A DNA stretch of 64,000 nt from contig RQOL01000876.1 in the NCBI GenBank assembly GCA_013076295.1, forward strand, positions 5,642,001 to 5,706,000, given 5' to 3'. This stretch comes from Sanderia malayensis (Eukaryota; Cnidaria; Scyphozoa; Semaeostomeae; Pelagiidae). Below the pieces are notes generated by a model. That model searched no databases and had not been told where the DNA came from. It was given only the letters and a program-made list of their open reading frames with translations. The stretch's first letter is position 1, and every line of letters starts with the position of its first letter. Made by a program: the position numbers and the translations under genes. Shown here in pieces: positions 59,672-64,000 of this stretch.

Positions 59672-60418
59672 ATGGAAGAATCTGCTGTAAATCGAAAATT
59701 AGAGGAAATATTGAAAACTTTGAAGGGAGTTGAAGCCAAACACGCGGAGAATTTTGAAAAGTTGGAAAAAAGATTGATGGGGTTCGAGAAATCTATAGAG
59801 TTTATTAACGCACAATTCGAGAATCATAAGCAAATGACGGAGAATTTATTAAAAAGAAACACCAAGCTAGAAGAGGAAAATAAGGAATTGAAAAAACAAA
59901 TCGGAAACTTGGAACGTGAAGTTAAAATCGTCAACAACGAAGTCAATGACTTAGAACAATACGGACGACGGGACTGTCTCGAAATCTCTGGAATACCGAA
60001 GAAAGAGAAAGAAAATGCAGAATCGCTGGTGATCAAACTCGGTGAGAAATTGGGAATCAAATGCGAGGAACACCACATTCAGGCCTGCCACCGAAATGGT
60101 CCAAGAGAAGACGCAGCCATCATTTGCAAGTTTCTCAACCGCAAGTCAAAAGAGCTATTCATGCAAAAGAGAAGAGAATTACGGAATATCACTGCCAAGG
60201 ATCTGGATTTAAACGAAGCTGGAAATCTTAAAATTTTCATAAACGAGTCGCTCACAAAGAAAAACAAACATCTCTTTAAATTGACAAGAGACCGAAAGAA
60301 AGAAGCTGGCTGGGATTTCGCCTGGACAAAAAACGGCGTAATTTTCGCGAGGAAAAATAAAGACTCTGCCTCAGTAACCATCCGAAACGAGCAAGATATT
60401 GAAGCTAAAATCGTTTAA
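59672..60418 (+). CDS. LINE ORF1 protein (coiled coil and RNA-binding-like)
   Basis: A 248-residue ORF1. Residues about 10-100 form a heptad-rich coiled coil (KLEEENKELKKQIGNLEREV). After the linker DLEQYGRRDCLEISGIPKK comes a conserved domain with ACHRNGPREDAAIICKFLNR and FINESLTKKNKHLFKL, ending in EAKIV. Such ORF1 proteins trimerise and coat the element RNA. The ATG at 59672 is chosen because the coiled coil follows directly; the open frame extends further upstream without homology. No internal stop exists, so this is a young copy or one under selection. Confidence 0.85.
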   Translation: MEESAVNRKLEEILKTLKGVEAKHAENFEKLEKRLMGFEKSIEFINAQFENHKQMTENLLKRNTKLEEENKELKKQIGNLEREVKIVNNEVNDLEQYGRRDCLEISGIPKKEKENAESLVIKLGEKLGIKCEEHHIQACHRNGPREDAAIICKFLNRKSKELFMQKRRELRNITAKDLDLNEAGNLKIFINESLTKKNKHLFKLTRDRKKEAGWDFAWTKNGVIFARKNKDSASVTIRNEQDIEAKIV

Positions 60419-60420
60419 GT

Positions 60421-61653
60421 ATGGTAAAATTTTTGAATCAAAATAGAATAATTTTTGAACATCAATATGGATTTCAGGAAAACAAATCTACATCTTTAGC
60501 AATCTTAGATCTTCAATCTCAACTGATCAATAATATAGAAAACAAATTATTCTCATGCAGCATATTTCTTGATTTTTCAAAGGCTTTTGATACAGTTAAC
60601 CATTATATTTTGCTAAAAAAATTAGAACATTACGGTTTCAGAGGTATTGCTTATTCGTGGTTCGAATCATACTTAAATAACAGAACTCAAATAGTTACAA
60701 TTAATGGTGTTAATGCAAATGAACTTACTATAAATTGTGGTGTTCCACAAGGCAGTGTACTTGGGCCGTTATTGTTCTTGATTTATATAAATGACATTTA
60801 TAAATCCTCGCAAATTCTTCAGTTTCGATTATTTGCAGATGACACCAGTATTCTACTGGCAAATAAAAATCTTGAAACCTTACAACGAACAACCAATGCT
60901 GAGCTAGAAAAGGTATCTATGTGGTTATTGGCTAATAAGTTATCGCTAAATGTATCAAAATCAAATTTCTTGATTATAAGCTCTCGTAAAACTGCTAGTA
61001 ACATAAAGTTAAAAATCAACAACAAAGATCTCAAACAAGAAAATTATACCAGATATCTTGGAGTAATCATTGACGATAAGCTTAATTGGAAGTTGCATAT
61101 AAAGCAAATAAATTTAAAATTATCTAAAGGAATTGGAGTGCTATATAAACTAAGACATCTGGTACCGAAACAATCTCTTAAAACTTTATATTCTTCATTC
61201 ATTCAATCACATGTACTATATGGTATATTAAATTGGGGTTGTGCTAACAAATCTACCTTAGAACCTTTAAAGCGTAATTTAAGAAAAGCAGTTAGAGTAA
61301 TCGACTTTGCAAACTACACTGCACATACGGAACCTATTCTTAAACGCCTGAACATATTTAACTTCGGAAAACTTTACATGCTAGAGACAGCAAAAATGAT
61401 TTTTCAAATTAACGCTCACAAAACTTCTTTTGAAGGGGAATTTGTAAAAACAAGAAATGTACATAAATATAACACAAGGCAATCTTCTTCTGAAGGTTTT
61501 TCCCTCCCATCCATTTCTACCAATTATAAAAAAAACTTTCTCACTTTTGATGGAATCAAATTTTGGAACTCCCTACCTATAGAGTTAAAAAAGATGCATA
61601 ATAAACATCACTTTGTGAAGCAGTTAAAATACTTCCTTATGAACAAAATCTGA
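60421..61653 (+). pseudogene. LINE ORF2 fragment: reverse transcriptase without endonuclease
   Basis: 410 codons remain. The frame starts in the middle of RT (VKFLNQNRIIFEHQYGFQENKS), with palm motif A FLDFSKAFDTVNH, GVPQGSVLGPLLFLIYINDI, and catalytic FADD in RLFADDTSILL, then thumb and C-terminal parts (KFWNSLPIELKK). The AP endonuclease and RT blocks before the GFQ motif are gone, so the protein cannot support transposition. The frame itself is unbroken. The nominal ATG at 60421 lies 3 bp after the ORF1 stop and corresponds to an internal residue in related elements. Confidence 0.85.
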
Positions 61654-62100
61654 AGATCCGTAGGCTTGATTATTAGGACCTTACGATTATTTTATAATTT
61701 TATTTTTGCTATAATACACTTAATCCATTAGTCTTATATATATATTTTTCTTTTATTATTATTATTATTTTATTTTATTTTATTTAGTTCTATCTTATTC
61801 TATTTTTTCTATCTTTATTCCATCTTAATCTTACTGTTGTTGTTGTTTTTATTCAAACTTATAATTGTATGAAAAATGCATCAAAATGGACACATGGCTC
61901 GATAGCTTGCCCAAAGTTCTTTCCATGTGTCCATCAGCCTAAAATTTTTTTTAATTACAGTAGTAATCATCTGTTAACTAAACGAATATGTCTCTGTAAA
62001 TTGTTGTTATTAGGTATAAATAGGTTACACAAATTTATAATTGTAATTAATTAATTTTATGCTGAAAAAATAATTTGAAGTTGAAGTTGAAGTTGAAGTT

Positions 62101-62276
62101 TTGTCAACCATGTTCGAGACCCGACCCGACAAACGGATAAAGGTGGTCAGAAGTGGTTTGCTTGCAAGGACGTATGCGTTGCTGCGTTGCGTACTGATCG
62201 GTTGGTAATTGGTTGCAAAACAAGTTTGGATTGTGACTGAATAGTTAACTTTCACTTCAACTTAGAATTAAGAAGA
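62101..62276 (+). promoter_or_regulatory. Short upstream region of CNEP1R1
   Basis: Only about 176 bp separate the LINE 3' repeat from the CNEP1R1 start codon. The stretch is modestly CpG-containing (gacccgacccgacaaacgg), so the LINE landed right at the promoter. Confidence 0.4.
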
Positions 62277-63373
62277 ATGGAAAATGGTGAATTTGAAAAC
62301 TGTCCTGACCTTCCGTCACAACAAACTCAAGCTGATGGTATGAATTTTTTTTAAATGGAGCTAATTTCTTTGAGGAGGTCAAATGGCCTCCTCCTCGGCC
62401 TTGCCTGGTTCATCATCTACACAACACCAGCACAGGCCTTAATGCTTGCAAACGCTTCACAATTTTTTTATTTATATACCATAGATTTAAGAGCATTTGA
62501 AAAAAGAATTGTCGAATCTGTGGCATCTCTGAGACCACAAACAAATAAATGGAGAGGTTTCATGGCACTTACGATTTATATCTTATCATCTTTTTTTATT
62601 CTTTTTGCGGCTGCCCTTGCCCTGAAATGGATGCCTCCCCTACCCAATTAATCCTCTTGCGTGATAAATGTCTCCTGACATCCAAACATCTTCTTTTAGT
62701 ACTTCTTGTTCTTACTTCGATATGCATTGCTATAAGCAGCTTTGGCTGGGCATTGGACGAGAGAACTGCAAAGGTTAGTTTGATTGAAACACTGATCAGT
62801 TTTGCATTGCACGCAGAAGAGGCTGTTCTTGTTTGTTGGCACAGGCAAATACTCCAAAAAGTTGATCAAAGTCATTTGCTTCAACTTTCACGTCATTGAA
62901 TTCAATTTAATATTTTCCTAGGTTTCCTTCTCGGAGTCACTGATAATGCATAAATTCTTCACCATAAGCTGCATTTCACTACTTCTTCTCATTACAATGG
63001 GTGTGCACAAAAGGATAAGAGCCCCTGAACTGTATCCTTTCGTCACATAATGCACTACTAATAAAAAATAATATGTCAATGTGCATATCAAGCATGATCT
63101 GAAGCTTACTTTGCAGTGAAAGCTGCTTGACTTAACCATTCTTTCAGATTACTAGCCAGAGTGAGATTAACATTACAAGATTTCAACATGTCATGTGATG
63201 AGGTAGGATGCTTTTCAGCCAATAATTTTCCAATTCTGTAAAAATAAAACTTACAAGACTTGATATTAGCCAATCAGTTACTACAATTTGTTTCACCGCA
63301 GCAATTGCTAGCAATTTATAATCTGTCTTTGCAGCGTGGAAGACTGATATTAAAGAAAACACAAATGAAGTGA
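62277..63373 (+). CDS. CNEP1R1: Nuclear envelope phosphatase regulatory subunit 1 (Spo7-like)
   Basis: CNEP1R1 (TMEM188) is the membrane partner that activates CTDNEP1, which dephosphorylates lipin and limits phosphatidate-driven membrane growth at the nuclear envelope/ER. Six exons, 62277-62337, 62485-62556, 62700-62773, 62922-63031, 63148-63202 and 63335-63373, keep phase and give 136 residues (human 125). Signature stretches are DLRAFEKRIVESV with LRPQTNKWR, a first hydrophobic helix (VLLVLTSICIAISSFGW), FFTISCISLLLLITMGVHKR as the second helix region, and NMSCDERGRLILKK at the C-terminus. The family resemblance is strong in every exon except the first, which encodes a variable leader MENGEFENCPDLPSQQ. 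A CR1-like LINE ends just upstream. Confidence 0.92.
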
Positions 63374-63916
63374 GATGGGCATAAAACCAAGGACTGTTTA
63401 TATGGAATATGTGAAAGCTATTCCCTTTTCAGGGAATCATGATGAAGGACATTTTCTCACGATGAAGAGATTTTCTTAACAGATCTCTTCATCATGAGAG
63501 ATCTGTTAAGAAAATAAATTGTATTTTCCGGACAACAAACAATAATCATTTTTCTTATAACTACAATGTAAATAGTTTGCGTTAGAGTTGAAATTATTTT
63601 AATGAATGAAGGGGGACAGAAGGATTGAAAAAACAAAAACCAAAAATAAATGCATGATTGTAACAAAAAAGATAAATGCAACTGCATTACATATTTTGAT
63701 CTGTACATTAAAAAGTAATCAGCTATCATATGCATCCCATTCCACTTAATCTGTAGAAAGATGGCTGGAAATAAGAACTGAGTTCACCTCAAATAAGACA
63801 ATAAAATATTGTTCATACAAGTGTCATCTCACAACCCTTTCAAATTGTCCACTTGTTCTTTCTTGATGAATGAATAGCACTTTTCATCGTTATGCAATAC
63901 TTATCCAGAATTATTT
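63374..63916. other. 3' flank of CNEP1R1
   Basis: AT-rich non-coding sequence containing an inverted repeat at 63470-63515. If the possible minus-strand exon at 63917-63948 is real, this would also be its 3' UTR, with the two genes convergent. Confidence 0.35.
63470..63515. repeat. 19-bp perfect hairpin, 8-nt loop
   Basis: attttcttaacagatctct (63470-63488) and agagatctgttaagaaaat (63497-63515) flank tcatcatg. Further copies of the gatgaag/cttcatc words lie just outside, so it may be a nested fold-back. It is located about 100 bp after the CNEP1R1 stop. Confidence 0.85.
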
Positions 63917-63948
63917 TTATTGTCTGGGGGGCTGCATTTGTGGTGGTC
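63917..63948 (-). CDS. Possible last exon of a minus-strand gene (Pro/Gln-rich end)
   Basis: On the minus strand ttttacag is followed by an open frame reading PPQMQPPRQ and a TAA at 63917-63919. A T-rich tract with an acceptor AG and a proline/arginine ending are compatible with the tail of an RNA-binding or Sm-type protein, but the piece is only about 10 codons. It could be chance; the rest would lie outside the window. Confidence 0.25.
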
Positions 63949-64000
63949 CTGTAAAATTTATACAGATTTAAATATTATGCCATATGTTTGGAATAAAGAT

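Larger units (their letters stand above)
59641..62100 (+). mobile_element. LINE (CR1/L2-like), internally deleted, with (ttgaag)n 3' end
   Basis: The element contains an intact ORF1 (59672-60418), a 5'-truncated ORF2 (60421-61653), a 3' UTR with ctttccatgtgtccatcagc, and a 3' terminal tandem repeat of ttgaag at 62069-62100 in place of poly(A), as in CR1/L2-type elements. The endonuclease and first RT blocks are missing. The join falls at gtttaag right after the ORF1 stop, the same point as in the fragment at 10858-11963, but leads to a different ORF2 position. Confidence 0.8.

Noticed and set aside
60079..60381. 100-codon minus-strand ORF
   Set aside because: Shadow of LINE ORF1 on the opposite strand.
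1..64000. CRISPR array, operon, riboswitch or phage system
   Set aside because: The genes are spliced metazoan genes with separate promoters; no regularly spaced direct repeats or bacterial signals were seen.

Overview
The window is animal nuclear DNA, most likely from a cnidarian and probably an anthozoan. Genes are split into many short exons with GT-AG introns of about 100-1000 bp. The base composition is AT-rich. The gene set includes a Cys-loop receptor, single-exon class A GPCRs, and a REJ/GPS surface protein. Repeats include a Penelope-like element, CR1/L2-type LINEs with a short tandem repeat instead of poly(A), and many short inverted-repeat transposons. The species call is inference from gene content; no marker gene settles it.

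Layout, left to right. 1-1.5 kb: a fold-back Penelope-like retroelement remnant. 1.5-4.6 kb (+): the 3' exons of a Cys-loop ligand-gated channel. 6.5-8.3 kb (+): a four-exon NTF2 gene carrying a 424-bp DNA transposon with an exact 8-bp target duplication. 9.05-10.5 kb (+): an intronless berberine-bridge-type FAD oxidase. 10.86-12.3 kb: a gutted LINE next to a MITE. 12.7-27.4 kb (+): exocyst subunit Sec5/EXOC2 in about 26 exons, with a GPCR gene nested in one intron, MITEs in others, a probable 4-bp frameshift, and an unusual NPF-motif tail. 28.9-29.9 kb (-): a second GPCR, related to the nested one. 30-33.5 kb: no gene recognised. 33.5-53.5 kb (-): one giant gene, reconstructed here from 33 phase-compatible exons (8334 nt, about 2777 aa), encoding a secreted or single-pass REJ/GAIN/GPS protein. 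53.5-56 kb: MITEs and perfect palindromes. 56.06-59.14 kb (-): an ankyrin/armadillo protein (ANKAR-like). 59.6-62.1 kb: a second LINE copy. 62.3-63.4 kb (+): CNEP1R1, the regulatory subunit of the nuclear envelope lipin phosphatase, in six exons. A possible minus-strand last exon of another gene lies at the right edge.

These are independent eukaryotic genes, not an operon. The most interesting signals are: two LINE copies broken at exactly the same ORF1-end site, which is compatible with retrotransposition of spliced RNAs; the REJ/GPS receptor with a degenerate GPS, a polybasic cassette exon and a readthrough frame that would supply an alternative membrane anchor; the NPF-rich Sec5 tail; and a Cys-loop channel with a GABA/glycine-like M2-M3 region but an acidic -1' residue.
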